Positions 51,409 to 59,800 are shown, numbered from the stretch's first letter. The stretch is 64,000 bases of DNA from Promicromonospora sukumoe (GCF_014137995.1 NZ_JACGWV010000001.1:3817296-3881295); one strand, 5' to 3'. Notes: generated from the sequence alone by a model not told the origin. Translations and numbers: made by a program.

Positions 51409-52452
51409 TCATGCCGCACCACCCAGTTCTTCCAGTGCCTCGTGCGCCAGACGCCGGGTCATCGCGGCGCGCCAGGCTACGGAGCCGTGCGTGTCCTCGT
51501 ACCAGCCGACGTCGCCGGCCCCGCCAGCCGTTTCGGCCACGCCGTTCGCACCAGCCACGTCAGCCGTGTCAGCCGCAGAGGCCGCGTCGATCGCGTCGAT
51601 CAGCCGGTCCAGCCGGTCGTGCTCCCCGGGCGCGAGCTCCGCGAGCACGGGCCTCGGCACCGACCCGCTCAGGACGAGCAGCACCCGCCCCGGCCCGTCG
51701 CCACGACCGCCGTCGCCGCTACGGCCGCTCCCGCCACCGCCGGGCAGCGCCCGTCCCGTGACCATGGCCGCCGTCCGGCCGGTCGGGGTGAGCGAGGCCC
51801 GCCGGAACACGGTGCGCTGCCCGAGCACCGGACCCGGCACCCGCACCTCGCGCAGCACCTCCCCCGGTGCCAGGGCCGCCACGCCCGCGCCAGTGATTAG
51901 GTCAGCCACGGCGACCTCGCGCGAACCGGCAGCAGCGGAGCCGCCGTTCGGCGTCCACACCACCGCCCGCGCGTCGAGTGCCGCGAACAGGCCGATCATC
52001 GACCCGGCGGGCAGCCCGAGCGCCAGGTTTCCGCCGACGGTCGCGACCCGCGCGACCTTGGCCGAGAGCGACAGCGCGCTGACGCACTCCCCCACGATCC
52101 CAAGCGCGCGATACGGACCAGCCGCGCCGGCCGGGCCACCGAGAGAACCACGGCCCGCGAGCGACCCAGGGCCCCCGAAAGACCCGGCACCACCGACAGC
52201 CCCAGCACCCCCGAGCGCCCCTGGCCCGGCCTCCAGCTCCGCCAGGGTGCACGTGCCGGACACACGTAGCCCGGACCCGTCCATGGACCACGGCTCCCAG
52301 CCGAGCCCCGTCAGGTCCACCAGGCCGGTCACCCCGGCGGGCACTGGCTCCGAATACAGGGAGGTGCCCCCGCCCAGGAACGCCTCGCCGGGCCGCAGCA
52401 CGCAGTCGGCGCGCGTCCGTGCGATCCGCACGGTGTCGATGTCCAGGTCCAT
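51409..52452 (-). CDS. xdhB: Xanthine dehydrogenase FAD-binding subunit
   Basis: This 347-residue subunit of the CoxM/XdhB type has an FAD-binding PCMH-like domain (LRPGEAFLGGGTSLYSEPVPAGVTGLVDLTGLG; VATVGGNLALGLPAGSMIGLFAALDA) and a C-terminal dehydrogenase domain. Between about residues 70 and 115 is a Gly/Ala/Pro-rich insert (GALGGAGAVGGAGSFGGPGSL), which is not normal for the family. Another insert of Gly/Ser/Arg (GGGGSGRSGDGGRGDG) follows later. ATG 52452 is favoured; a GTG five codons upstream is possible. It feeds electrons to NAD or an acceptor. Confidence 0.82.
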   Translation of the reverse strand: MDLDIDTVRIARTRADCVLRPGEAFLGGGTSLYSEPVPAGVTGLVDLTGLGWEPWSMDGSGLRVSGTCTLAELEAGPGALGGAGAVGGAGSFGGPGSLAGRGSLGGPAGAAGPYRALGIVGECVSALSLSAKVARVATVGGNLALGLPAGSMIGLFAALDARAVVWTPNGGSAAAGSREVAVADLITGAGVAALAPGEVLREVRVPGPVLGQRTVFRRASLTPTGRTAAMVTGRALPGGGGSGRSGDGGRGDGPGRVLLVLSGSVPRPVLAELAPGEHDRLDRLIDAIDAASAADTADVAGANGVAETAGGAGDVGWYEDTHGSVAWRAAMTRRLAHEALEELGGAA

Positions 52453-52463
52453 GAAGCCGCAGG

Positions 52464-53300
52464 TCACCTCTCGTCGATCTCGCGGAGCAGCTCGTACCGG
52501 GCGTCGATCGCCTCCACGCGGGCGCCGGCGCCGTCGAGCGCCTCGTGCACCCGGTCGGACAGCATCGCGACGACGCTGACGGGCGCGACCAGCGAGTCGA
52601 ACGCACCCTCGGTCGTGATGGGGCACTCGATCCACCAGGTCACGGTGCCGGCGAGGTGCCGCAGGCTGGAGTCGGCGAGCAGCAGCACGCGGACGCCGTC
52701 GGCCAGCAGGGCCTCGACCATCTCGCCCACGCGGAACGCGTGCCGCCGGATCGAGACCACGACGACGACGTCGTCGGGGCCGAGGCCCACCAGGTCGTCG
52801 GCGAGCGACTGGCCGGGGCCGGGCGCGAGGTGCACGCGCCCGCGCACCTGGATGAGGTTGCGCCGGAGCTGGGTCGCGGGACCGAGCGAACCCCGCCGTC
52901 CGACGACCACGACGTCGCGCGCGGTCGCGAGCGCTCCGGCGATTCCGTCGAGCGTCGCGTCGTCGAGCGCCGCGTAGACCTTCTCCAGGTTCTTGACCTC
53001 CTGCTCCAGCCGCTCGCGCAGCCCGGGCGCGGGGTCGACGGCGATCGGCAGGCCGCGCCCGCGCTGGGTGCGCAGGTCCTCGCGCAGCCCCTCGAAGTCC
53101 TCGTAGCCGAGCTTGCGGAACAGCCGGCTCATGGTCGCCTTCGAGACCCCCGCCAGGGCGGCGAGCTCGGTGGCGCGGTAGGTCCCGAGGTCGCCGAGGT
53201 GGTCGAGCAGGGCGTCGGCCGCGCGCCGCTCCTGCGGGGACAGCTCCCGGTAGCCGGCGGCGATGCGGTCCTCGAGCGGGCGGTCCGCGAGCGACGTCAT
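52464..53300 (-). CDS. MurR/RpiR-family transcriptional regulator
   Basis: This 278-residue regulator has an N-terminal RpiR helix-turn-helix (LSPQERRAADALLDHLGDLGTYRATELAALAGVSKATMSRLFRKLGYEDFEGLREDL) and a SIS sugar-isomerase domain (DVVVVGRRGSLGPATQLRRNL; DDVVVVVSIRRHAFRVGEMVEALLADGVRVLLLADS). It sits inside the purine operon between allantoate amidohydrolase (ATGA overlap) and the xdh genes, so it probably controls the pathway. SIS domains usually bind phosphosugars; the ligand here may be a purine-pathway intermediate, which is an inference. Confidence 0.9.
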   Translation of the reverse strand: MTSLADRPLEDRIAAGYRELSPQERRAADALLDHLGDLGTYRATELAALAGVSKATMSRLFRKLGYEDFEGLREDLRTQRGRGLPIAVDPAPGLRERLEQEVKNLEKVYAALDDATLDGIAGALATARDVVVVGRRGSLGPATQLRRNLIQVRGRVHLAPGPGQSLADDLVGLGPDDVVVVVSIRRHAFRVGEMVEALLADGVRVLLLADSSLRHLAGTVTWWIECPITTEGAFDSLVAPVSVVAMLSDRVHEALDGAGARVEAIDARYELLREIDER

Positions 53301-54556
53301 GACGCCTCCTCGGCCAGCGCCAGCACCGCCGCCGTGTACGCGTCGAGCGCCAGGGCCACGTCCGCGGGGTCCACGTGCTCGTCCGGGTGGTGGCTGATGC
53401 CGTCGCGGCAGCGCAGGAACAGCATGCCGACGTCGGTCACGGCCGCCATCGCCATGCCGTCGTGGCCGGCCGGGCTCCACAGCCCCAGCGGGTCCGACGA
53501 CGCCGCGGTCGCCTGCGTGATGCCCGTCGCCACGGCCTGGCTCAGCCGGGGCGAGCAGGCCGTCGACGGCGCCTCATGGGTCTCGGTGTGCTCGAACTCG
53601 ACGCCCCGCGCGTCGGCGATCTCGCGCCCGGCGGCGGCGATCTGCTCCCACAGCGCGTCCCGGCCGGCGTCGGTGCGGCCGCGCAGGTCGAGGGTCAGCT
53701 CGGCGCGTCCGGGGATCACGTTGACGGCGCCCGGCTCCACGTGGAGCTCGCCGACGGTGGCCAGGCAGCCGGCCGCGATGGCCAGCTCCTCGATCCGGGT
53801 GACCAGGTGGGCCGCGGCGACCAGCGCGTCCCGGCGTCGGGCGAAGGGGGTGCCGCCCGCGTGCCGGGCCTCGCCGGTGACGGTCAGCACGAACCGCCGC
53901 GCCCCCGCGATGGACGTGACGTACGCCAGGGGCAGGTCCTCGGCCTCCAGCACGGGCCCCTGCTCGATGTGCGCCTCCAGGTATCCGACCAGGTCAGCGG
54001 GGTTCCGGGCGGCGTCGCCCACGCGGTCGGGGGCGAGGCCGAACTTCTCGAACGCGTCGCGCAGGGTCACGCCGTCGACGTCGGCCTGGTCCCACCACGC
54101 CTCGTCCCACTGGCCCGACGCCGCGCAGCTCCCGAGCAGCGCCTTCCCGAACCGGGTGCCCTCCTCGTCGGAGAACCCGACGACCTCCAACGCGAACGGC
54201 AGGGCGGTGTCGCGCAGCCGGTGCGCGACGGCGATCGCGAGGATCACGCCGAGCATCCCGTCGTACCGCCCGGCGTCGGGCACGGTGTCCAGGTGGGACC
54301 CGAGCACGAGCGCGGGCTCGCCCGCGGTGCCGGGGCGCTGGGGCGTGCCGTCGGCGGCGCGGCGGCCCCAGAGGTTGCCGGCGGCGTCGGTCTCGGTGTC
54401 CAGTCCGGCGTCGAGCATCCAGGCCCGCACGGCGATGTTCGCGGCGGCGTGCTCGGGCGAGAGGTACACGCGCTCCAGGGCGTCGGGCCGCGCGGAGTGG
54501 CGCGTCAGGTCGTCGCACCGGTCCATGACCCAGTCGGTGGTGCCGATCCTGCTCAC
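53297..54556 (-). CDS. allC: Allantoate amidohydrolase (M20 family)
   Basis: This 419-residue metallohydrolase converts allantoate to ureidoglycine and ammonia. Metal-site motifs of the carbamoylase/M20 family are present: LGSHLDTVPDAGRYDGMLG, SDEEGTRFGKALLGS, LEAHIEQGPVLE and GEARHAGGTPFARRRDAL. Relatives include ureidoglycolate and N-carbamoyl amino acid hydrolases, but the pathway context supports allantoate. GTG 54556 overlaps the stop of the aminotransferase gene by 4 bases. Confidence 0.88.
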   Translation of the reverse strand: MSRIGTTDWVMDRCDDLTRHSARPDALERVYLSPEHAAANIAVRAWMLDAGLDTETDAAGNLWGRRAADGTPQRPGTAGEPALVLGSHLDTVPDAGRYDGMLGVILAIAVAHRLRDTALPFALEVVGFSDEEGTRFGKALLGSCAASGQWDEAWWDQADVDGVTLRDAFEKFGLAPDRVGDAARNPADLVGYLEAHIEQGPVLEAEDLPLAYVTSIAGARRFVLTVTGEARHAGGTPFARRRDALVAAAHLVTRIEELAIAAGCLATVGELHVEPGAVNVIPGRAELTLDLRGRTDAGRDALWEQIAAAGREIADARGVEFEHTETHEAPSTACSPRLSQAVATGITQATAASSDPLGLWSPAGHDGMAMAAVTDVGMLFLRCRDGISHHPDEHVDPADVALALDAYTAAVLALAEEAS

Positions 54557-55836
54557 AGGCGAGCCTCCTGCCCGACGACGGCGCCGTGGCCGGTCTCCTG
54601 GACGGCCGACGTCGCGCCGAGGTCGCCCTCGTACACCGCGAGCGCCGCCGTGACCCCGCCGCCCGCCGGGGCGGCGAACCCGAACCGGCGCAGCTCGTGC
54701 TCCAGCGCGGCCAGGGTGGTCAGCACGGCGTCGCGGCGGGAATTGAAGCCCATGGTGCCGATGCGCCAGACCACGCCGTGCAGGGGGCCGAACGAGGTGC
54801 CGATCTCGATGCCGAAGTCGTCCAGGAGGGCGCCCCGCACGGCGTCGCCGTCGACCCCCTCGGGGATGCGCACGGCGACCACGTTGTGCATCTTGTGCGC
54901 GACGTCGCCGAAGACCTCCAGGCCGAGCCGGAGCACCCCGGCGAGCATGGCGGCGCCGTGCCGGGCGTGCCTGTCCACCGCGGTCGCCATGCCCTCGGCG
55001 ACCAGCAGGCGGGCGCACTCGCGGGCCGCGTAGAGCATGGACGTGGCCTCGGTGTGGTGGTTGAGGCGGCGCGGTCCCCAGTACTCCATGATCTGCGCGA
55101 GGTCGAGGTAGTTCGACTGGATCGGTACGCCGTGGGGCGCTACGTCGTCCGCGGTGCGAAGCCCGGCCTCGACGTGCCGGCGCCGCTCGATCGCGGCCAC
55201 GGCGGCGGGCGAGAGCGTCACGGGGGCGCTGCCCGACGGGCCGCCCAGGCACTTCTGCAGCCCGGCGGTCGCGGCGTCGATACCCCACTCGTCGGTGTGG
55301 AACGGATTGCCGCCGAGCGTGGCGGTGGCGTCGACGTACAGCAGGGCGTCGTGCTCGTGCGCGATGCGGCCGAGGTCCGCGAGCGGCTGGGCCATCGTGG
55401 TGGAGGTGTCCCCGTGCACGACGGCGAGCAGGCGCGGCCGCACGCGGCGGACGGCGTCCTCGATCTGCCCCGGCTCGAAGACCGTGCCCCACTCGGTCTC
55501 GATGGTGTGCACCTCGGCGCCGGCGCGGGCTCCGATCTCGGCCAGCAGGTGCCCGAACCGGCCGAACACCGGCACGAGCACGCGGTCGCCCGGCTCCAGC
55601 AGGGACACGAGCGCCGCCTCGATGCCAGCACGGGAGGTGCCGTCCACGAGCAGCGTCTGCTCGTTGGCGGTGTCCCAGACCGTGCGCCACAGCACCATGG
55701 CCTCGGTCATCGTGTCGGTCATGAACGGGTCGAACTGGCCGACGAGCGGTGCGGCCATGGCGCGCAGCACGCGCGGGTCGGCGTCGACGGGGCCCGGCCC
55801 CATGAGAAGCCGGGCCGGCGGGTGGATCTGGGTCAT
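54553..55836 (-). CDS. pucG: PucG-like aminotransferase (ureidoglycine-glyoxylate type)
   Basis: This 427-residue class V PLP aminotransferase contains the Lys-PLP segment GLQKCLGGPSG, LLMGPGPVDADPRVL, and ALLYVDATATLGGNPFHTDEW. It resembles alanine-glyoxylate aminotransferases and Bacillus PucG, which transfers the amino group of ureidoglycine to glyoxylate. Directly before allC, PucG is the likely role. The C-terminal tail (AVYEGDLGATSAVQETGHG) is longer than usual. The ATG overlaps the allantoinase stop (ATGA). Confidence 0.87.
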   Translation of the reverse strand: MTQIHPPARLLMGPGPVDADPRVLRAMAAPLVGQFDPFMTDTMTEAMVLWRTVWDTANEQTLLVDGTSRAGIEAALVSLLEPGDRVLVPVFGRFGHLLAEIGARAGAEVHTIETEWGTVFEPGQIEDAVRRVRPRLLAVVHGDTSTTMAQPLADLGRIAHEHDALLYVDATATLGGNPFHTDEWGIDAATAGLQKCLGGPSGSAPVTLSPAAVAAIERRRHVEAGLRTADDVAPHGVPIQSNYLDLAQIMEYWGPRRLNHHTEATSMLYAARECARLLVAEGMATAVDRHARHGAAMLAGVLRLGLEVFGDVAHKMHNVVAVRIPEGVDGDAVRGALLDDFGIEIGTSFGPLHGVVWRIGTMGFNSRRDAVLTTLAALEHELRRFGFAAPAGGGVTAALAVYEGDLGATSAVQETGHGAVVGQEARL

Positions 55837-57269
55837 GCGGGCCTCCTGAGCAGCGTCCCCCGGCTTCCTGCGCTGGTCGAGCTTGTCGAGACCCGGGTCT
55901 CGACAAGCTCGACCAGCGGCACGACGGCCCCCTGGACCGTCAGGCCGTCGTACGCGCTGATCTTGTTCTTGTGCGCCATCTCGGCGGCGCGGAAGGTCGT
56001 GGTCGCCTCGGGGTCGTAGACGACCAGGTCGGCCGCGGCGCCCTCGGCGATCACGCCCTTGCGGCGCGGTCCCCGGTCGAGACCCACGAGCGCGGCGGTG
56101 TTCGCCGAGGTCCAGCGGGCGACGTCGGTCAGGGGGACGCCCCGCCCGCGGGCGGCGTCGGCCAGCGCGAGGAAGCCCGCCTGGAGGCCCGATATGCCGC
56201 CCCAGGCGGACTGCAGGTCCGCCTCGCCGGGCGGACGGCCGCCGGACTTCTCCTCGGCGGTGGCTGGCGAGTGGTCGCTGACAACGCAGTCGATGATCCC
56301 CGCGCGCAGGCCCTCCCAGAGCGCGTCCTGGTTGCCCCGGTCGCGGATGGGTGGGCAGCACTTGAAGGCCGCGTCGCCGTCCGGCACGTGCTCGGCGTCG
56401 AGCACCAGGTAGTGGTGGCAGGTCTCGACGGTGACGGGCAGGCCCTCGTCCTTGGCCTCCTGCAGCAGGTCGAGCGCCCGCGCGGAGGACAGGTGCAGCA
56501 CGTGGGTGCGCGTGCCGGTCTCGCGGACGGCGTCGAGCAGGCCGGCGATCGCCGCCGTCTCGGCGTCGTGCGGACGGGAAGCCAGGAAGTCCGCGTAGGC
56601 GCGGCCGCTCCGCTGCGGGGCCGCCGCGAGCGCCGCCGGGTCCTCGGCGTGGACGATGAGCAACCCGCCGAAGCGCGTGATCCGGTCCATCGCGGCCACG
56701 AGCTCGTCGGGGCCGAGCGGCGGGAACTCGGGTACGCCGGAGTCGGCGAGGAAGCACTTGAAGCCGAAGACGCCGGCGTCCCAGAGAGGCTCCAGGTCCT
56801 CGACGTTGCCGGGCACCGCGCCACCCCAGAAGCCGACGTCGCAGTGCAGCTCGCCGCGGTCACGGACCGCCTCGGCGGCGGCGCGCTTGGCCTCCAGCGC
56901 GGCGACGTTCGTGGTGGGCGGGAGCGAGTTGAGCGGCATGTCGACGATCGTGGTGACGCCGCCGAGCGCGGCGGCGCGCGTCGCGGACGCGAATCCCTCC
57001 CACGCGGTGCGACCGGGCTCGTTGACGTGCACGTGCGTGTCGACGACGCCGGGCAGCACCACCTTGTCGCCCAGATCCACGACCTCCGGGGGCGGCTCGG
57101 GGACGGCGCCCAGCACCTCGCCGAACACGTCGTCGGCGGGCTTGAGCACGGCGGCGGGGTCGCTCGTGCCCCACCACACCTGGTCGATGCGGTCGCCGTC
57201 GAGGCGCAGCACGGCGGGGCGCAGCTCGCCCTCGACGAGCACCCGCTCGGACGCGAGGACCAGGCTCAT
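55833..57269 (-). CDS. allB: Allantoinase with an altered C-terminal tail
   Basis: This 478-residue amidohydrolase opens allantoin to allantoate. Metal ligands are visible: DTHVHVNEPGR (HxH), FGFKCFLADSG (carboxylated Lys), CHHYL and DHSP. After the conserved HKNKISAYDGLTVQG the chain ends in VVPLVELVETRVSTSSTSAGSRG and a short extra tail; residues 451-466 are the product of an in-frame GGTCGAGC palindrome. The ATG overlaps the urate oxidase stop (ATGA). Active-site residues are complete, so activity may be retained. Confidence 0.92.
   Translation of the reverse strand: MSLVLASERVLVEGELRPAVLRLDGDRIDQVWWGTSDPAAVLKPADDVFGEVLGAVPEPPPEVVDLGDKVVLPGVVDTHVHVNEPGRTAWEGFASATRAAALGGVTTIVDMPLNSLPPTTNVAALEAKRAAAEAVRDRGELHCDVGFWGGAVPGNVEDLEPLWDAGVFGFKCFLADSGVPEFPPLGPDELVAAMDRITRFGGLLIVHAEDPAALAAAPQRSGRAYADFLASRPHDAETAAIAGLLDAVRETGTRTHVLHLSSARALDLLQEAKDEGLPVTVETCHHYLVLDAEHVPDGDAAFKCCPPIRDRGNQDALWEGLRAGIIDCVVSDHSPATAEEKSGGRPPGEADLQSAWGGISGLQAGFLALADAARGRGVPLTDVARWTSANTAALVGLDRGPRRKGVIAEGAAADLVVYDPEATTTFRAAEMAHKNKISAYDGLTVQGAVVPLVELVETRVSTSSTSAGSRGTLLRRPA
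55871..55918. repeat. Perfect GGTCGAGC-family palindrome at the 3' end of the allantoinase gene
   Basis: Two 24-bp arms (55871-55894, 55895-55918) are exact complements with no loop. It is within the coding sequence, about 35 bp before the stop, and gives the peptide LVELVETRVSTSSTS. Confidence 0.95.
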
Positions 57270-58204
57270 ACGAAACCTCCGATCGTGGACCACACGGGGT
57301 GCTCCGTCGCTGTGTTCTCCGACCGCTGCACGGCCGCCTCGATCAGGCCGTAGGGCCGGTCCGCCGCGAAGAACACCTCGCCGGGGTTGTCCAGGCCGAA
57401 CGGCTCCAGGTCCACCAGGAAGTGGTGGTTGTTGGGGCAGGACAGCCGGATCTCGGCGATGTCGTCGAACGCCTCCAGCACCGCGCTGCCCATCGCGAAG
57501 ACGGTCTGCTGCAGCGCCAGGGAGTGCAGCCCGGCGAACGTCGTCAGCAACAGCTCGCGGACGGCGGCGAACCGCTCGTCGTGGTCGGCGGGCCCGGCGG
57601 CGTCGGTGAACGACGCGTCGTACCGCCACCAGGCGGTGACGTCGGTCGCGAGGATGCGGTCGTCGGTCTCGGGCAGCGTGGTGTACCGGTCGCGGGGGAA
57701 CCCGGAGAACTCCGAGCCCGTCGACTTCAGCACCGTGACGTCGCTCAGCCCGGCGAGCAGGGTCAGGCCGGCGTCGTCGGCGTGCACGAGGGCGGTGCGG
57801 CGCTCGGCGGCGCCCCGGACGAAGGAGTGGTCGTGGCCCGCTCCGGCGTCCGACGTGCCAGCGCCGTCGGGCGTGCCCGCCCCGATGCGCTCCCAGCCGT
57901 ACTGCTCCGCGCGCCAGCGCCCGCCCGTGACCTGCGGCTCCGCCAGGAAGTGCCGGGCCAGCCGCAGCAGGAACGCCTCCGGCGAGCCGACGCCGTCCCG
58001 CGCGAACGCCTGCACCGTGTTCTTCTGCGTGTCGGTGGCGATGACGCCCGAGTTGTCGCCGGACTCGTGCGCGGCCCGGAAGTCGCCGCGGAGCTGTGAG
58101 GTGATGTTCAGGTCGGTGATGCGGTGCCGTGGCGTGTCGCGGTCGACGCGGACCAGCCGGACCTCGGACTTCCCGTACTGGTTGGGGCCCAGGACGATCG
58201 ACAT
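57266..58204 (-). CDS. uox: Urate oxidase (uricase)
   Basis: This 312-residue cofactor-free oxidase turns urate into 5-hydroxyisourate. Landmarks are LGPNQYGKSEVRLVRV (catalytic Lys), GVIATDTQKNTVQAFA (catalytic Thr), FSGFPRDRYTTLPETDDRILAT and LSCPNNHHFLVDLEPFGLDNPGEVFFAADRPYGLIEA (C-terminal signature). Length fits a bifunctional-free bacterial uricase. It is separated from hiuH by no bases and its stop overlaps the allantoinase start (ATGA). Confidence 0.97.
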   Translation of the reverse strand: MSIVLGPNQYGKSEVRLVRVDRDTPRHRITDLNITSQLRGDFRAAHESGDNSGVIATDTQKNTVQAFARDGVGSPEAFLLRLARHFLAEPQVTGGRWRAEQYGWERIGAGTPDGAGTSDAGAGHDHSFVRGAAERRTALVHADDAGLTLLAGLSDVTVLKSTGSEFSGFPRDRYTTLPETDDRILATDVTAWWRYDASFTDAAGPADHDERFAAVRELLLTTFAGLHSLALQQTVFAMGSAVLEAFDDIAEIRLSCPNNHHFLVDLEPFGLDNPGEVFFAADRPYGLIEAAVQRSENTATEHPVWSTIGGFV

Positions 58205-58498
58205 TCAGCTCCCCCGGTAGGTGGTGTAGGCGAACGGGCTCAGCAGCAGGGCGACGTGCGTGTGGTCGGGGCCGAGCACGACGTCGAGCACGACCTGCCC
58301 GAAGAACGTCTCCCGGTCCTGCGCCCCGAACCAGTCGCCCACGGCGAAGGTCAGGACGTGCCGGCCGGGAGTGACCTCGCCCCAGGCGATGCGGCCGTCG
58401 GCGTCGGTCACGGCCTGGCGGGTGCCCAGCGCGACCGTCAGCCCGGCGGCGGGCAGGCCGCGGGCGGCGTCCAGCACGTGGGTGGACGCGGTGCTCAC
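58205..58498 (-). CDS. hiuH: 5-Hydroxyisourate hydrolase (transthyretin-like)
   Basis: This 97-residue protein hydrolyses hydroxyisourate to OHCU. The start STHVLDAARGLPAAGLTVAL and the C-terminal tetrapeptide YRGS are diagnostic. GTG 58498 overlaps the uraD stop (GTGA), and the stop adjoins the uox start directly. Confidence 0.96.
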   Translation of the reverse strand: MSTASTHVLDAARGLPAAGLTVALGTRQAVTDADGRIAWGEVTPGRHVLTFAVGDWFGAQDRETFFGQVVLDVVLGPDHTHVALLLSPFAYTTYRGS

Positions 58499-59043
58499 GG
58501 TGCCACCGCGGGGTCGTGGGCGGTCGCCGGCACTGGGGCCGCTGCGTCCGGGGCCGTCTCCTCGACGAGCGCCCCGAGCCGCAGCAGGGCGATCTGGCGG
58601 AGCTGCTCGGCGGTCACCAGCGCCTCGGTGTCGGGGTCGTTGCCGAGCCGCTCGGTCAGGTTCACGAGGATCTCCTCCGCGGTGCGGCCCGCCGCCCGGA
58701 CCAGGAAGATGCGACCGAACCGGGCCTCGTAGGCGACGTTGCCCGCGGCGATCCGGGCGGCGGTCGCCTCGGCCGCCGTGGGCTGCTCGGTGCGGGACAG
58801 GCGCGCCTCGGCGGAGTCGCCCGCCGCGCGCTCGCCGATGCGCGGGTGGTGCGCGAGCGCCGCGTCGACGTCCGCGGCGGCCCAGCCGGCAGCGGCCTCG
58901 GCGGCGTGCCTCAGCAGCTCGTCGCGGTCCGGGTAGGGGCGGGCGGTCACCACCGCGTCCACCCAGGAGTCGACGTCGGCGCACGGGCGGACGGCCGCCG
59001 CGGCGTCGGACGGGGACAGGGCGTTGAGCGTCGCGAGGTCCAT
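58495..59043 (-). CDS. uraD: OHCU decarboxylase
   Basis: This 182-residue enzyme decarboxylates OHCU to S-allantoin. It has the helical-bundle pattern and the catalytic segment LAHHPRIGERA, with later ARFGRIFLVRAAGRTAEEILVNLTERLGNDPDTE. It is the first gene of the nine-gene purine operon. No SD sequence precedes the ATG; TAGATT lies 6 bp upstream on the coding strand, so initiation may be leaderless. Confidence 0.93.
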   Translation of the reverse strand: MDLATLNALSPSDAAAAVRPCADVDSWVDAVVTARPYPDRDELLRHAAEAAAGWAAADVDAALAHHPRIGERAAGDSAEARLSRTEQPTAAEATAARIAAGNVAYEARFGRIFLVRAAGRTAEEILVNLTERLGNDPDTEALVTAEQLRQIALLRLGALVEETAPDAAAPVPATAHDPAVAP

Positions 59044-59164
59044 GGAACAAATCTACGGTTTCAACGCGATTTGCGAGTGGCACGCGAGTTTCAGGTCCGT
59101 AAATCTTCGCGCGGGCCGTACCGGCGTCGGCGCCGGTGCAGCCCGCGCGGGCTGGTCGCGCAGG

Positions 59165-59620
59165 TCAGCCCTGGGAGGGGGCCGTGGTGCCGTACGTGCT
59201 GGGCGTGCTCGACCGCGCCGGCCACACCGCGATCACGAGACCGACGAGCGCACTGAGCGCGTGCAGCCAGTTGTCGGCCGCGTTGATGTTCAGGAAGTTG
59301 ATGCCGGGGTTGCCGACGGCGAACAACCCGTAGACGAACGTCACGCCGTAGCCGACCAGCAGGAGCCAGCCGAAGGTGCGCGCACCCCCGGACGTGCCCC
59401 ACAGGGCGATGCCGAGCACACCGATGACCAGGTGCACGATGTTGTGCAGCGGGTTGACGGCGAAGATCAGCAGCGTCTGGCTGTGGTCGTGCATCGCGAA
59501 CCCGCTGAACCCGGTCACGAAGAAACCGGCGATACCGACCAGCAGGTAGACGATGCCGAAGACGAGAGCCAGCAGCTGATGGGTCCCGCGGGTGCCCTGT
59601 GGTGCCGTGGAGTGAGACAT
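59165..59620 (-). CDS. DUF4383 membrane protein
   Basis: This 151-residue protein has four transmembrane segments and the DUF4383 patterns FAVNPLHNIVHLVIGVLGIALWG and FLNINAADNWLHALSALVGLVIAV. Function is unknown; such proteins are common in actinobacteria and are sometimes stress-induced. Its ATG at 59620 faces the abi-like gene's promoter region, so the two genes are divergent. Confidence 0.88.
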   Translation of the reverse strand: MSHSTAPQGTRGTHQLLALVFGIVYLLVGIAGFFVTGFSGFAMHDHSQTLLIFAVNPLHNIVHLVIGVLGIALWGTSGGARTFGWLLLVGYGVTFVYGLFAVGNPGINFLNINAADNWLHALSALVGLVIAVWPARSSTPSTYGTTAPSQG

Positions 59621-59719
59621 GATGCTTCTCCTGTCGGTCCGGTGTTACGTTTTTTCACCTTCCCCCAGGAACGGGTTGTTCGCACGTCGGCGTCAGGAAG
59701 CAGTCACGGCGCGAGGCCG

Positions 59720-59748
59720 TTGCGGGGGTCACGGGCGTCACCTAGACT
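59720..59748 (+). promoter_or_regulatory. Promoter of a short RNA upstream of the Abi-like gene
   Basis: TTGCGG (59720-59725) and TAGACT (59743-59748) are spaced by exactly 17 bp, a good actinobacterial vegetative promoter. Predicted transcription starts near 59755, immediately before the hairpin at 59761-59792. Confidence 0.6.
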
Positions 59749-59754
59749 TATCCC

Positions 59755-59800
59755 ACAGCACCGGCCCCTCTGACCTCACGGTCACGGGCCGGTTTTCCTT
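59755..59800 (+). ncRNA. Predicted short terminated RNA (attenuator or antitoxin-like) before the Abi-like gene
   Basis: From the predicted start near 59755 the transcript would carry CCGGCCC and GGGCCGG arms (59761-59767 and 59786-59792) directly followed by TTTTCCTTT, a rho-independent terminator layout rare in this GC-rich window. The resulting RNA would be about 40-45 nt and end 40 bp before the Abi-like start. AbiF-type relatives are known to have a structured RNA just upstream. No homology to a known RNA family can be claimed from reading alone. Confidence 0.45.
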
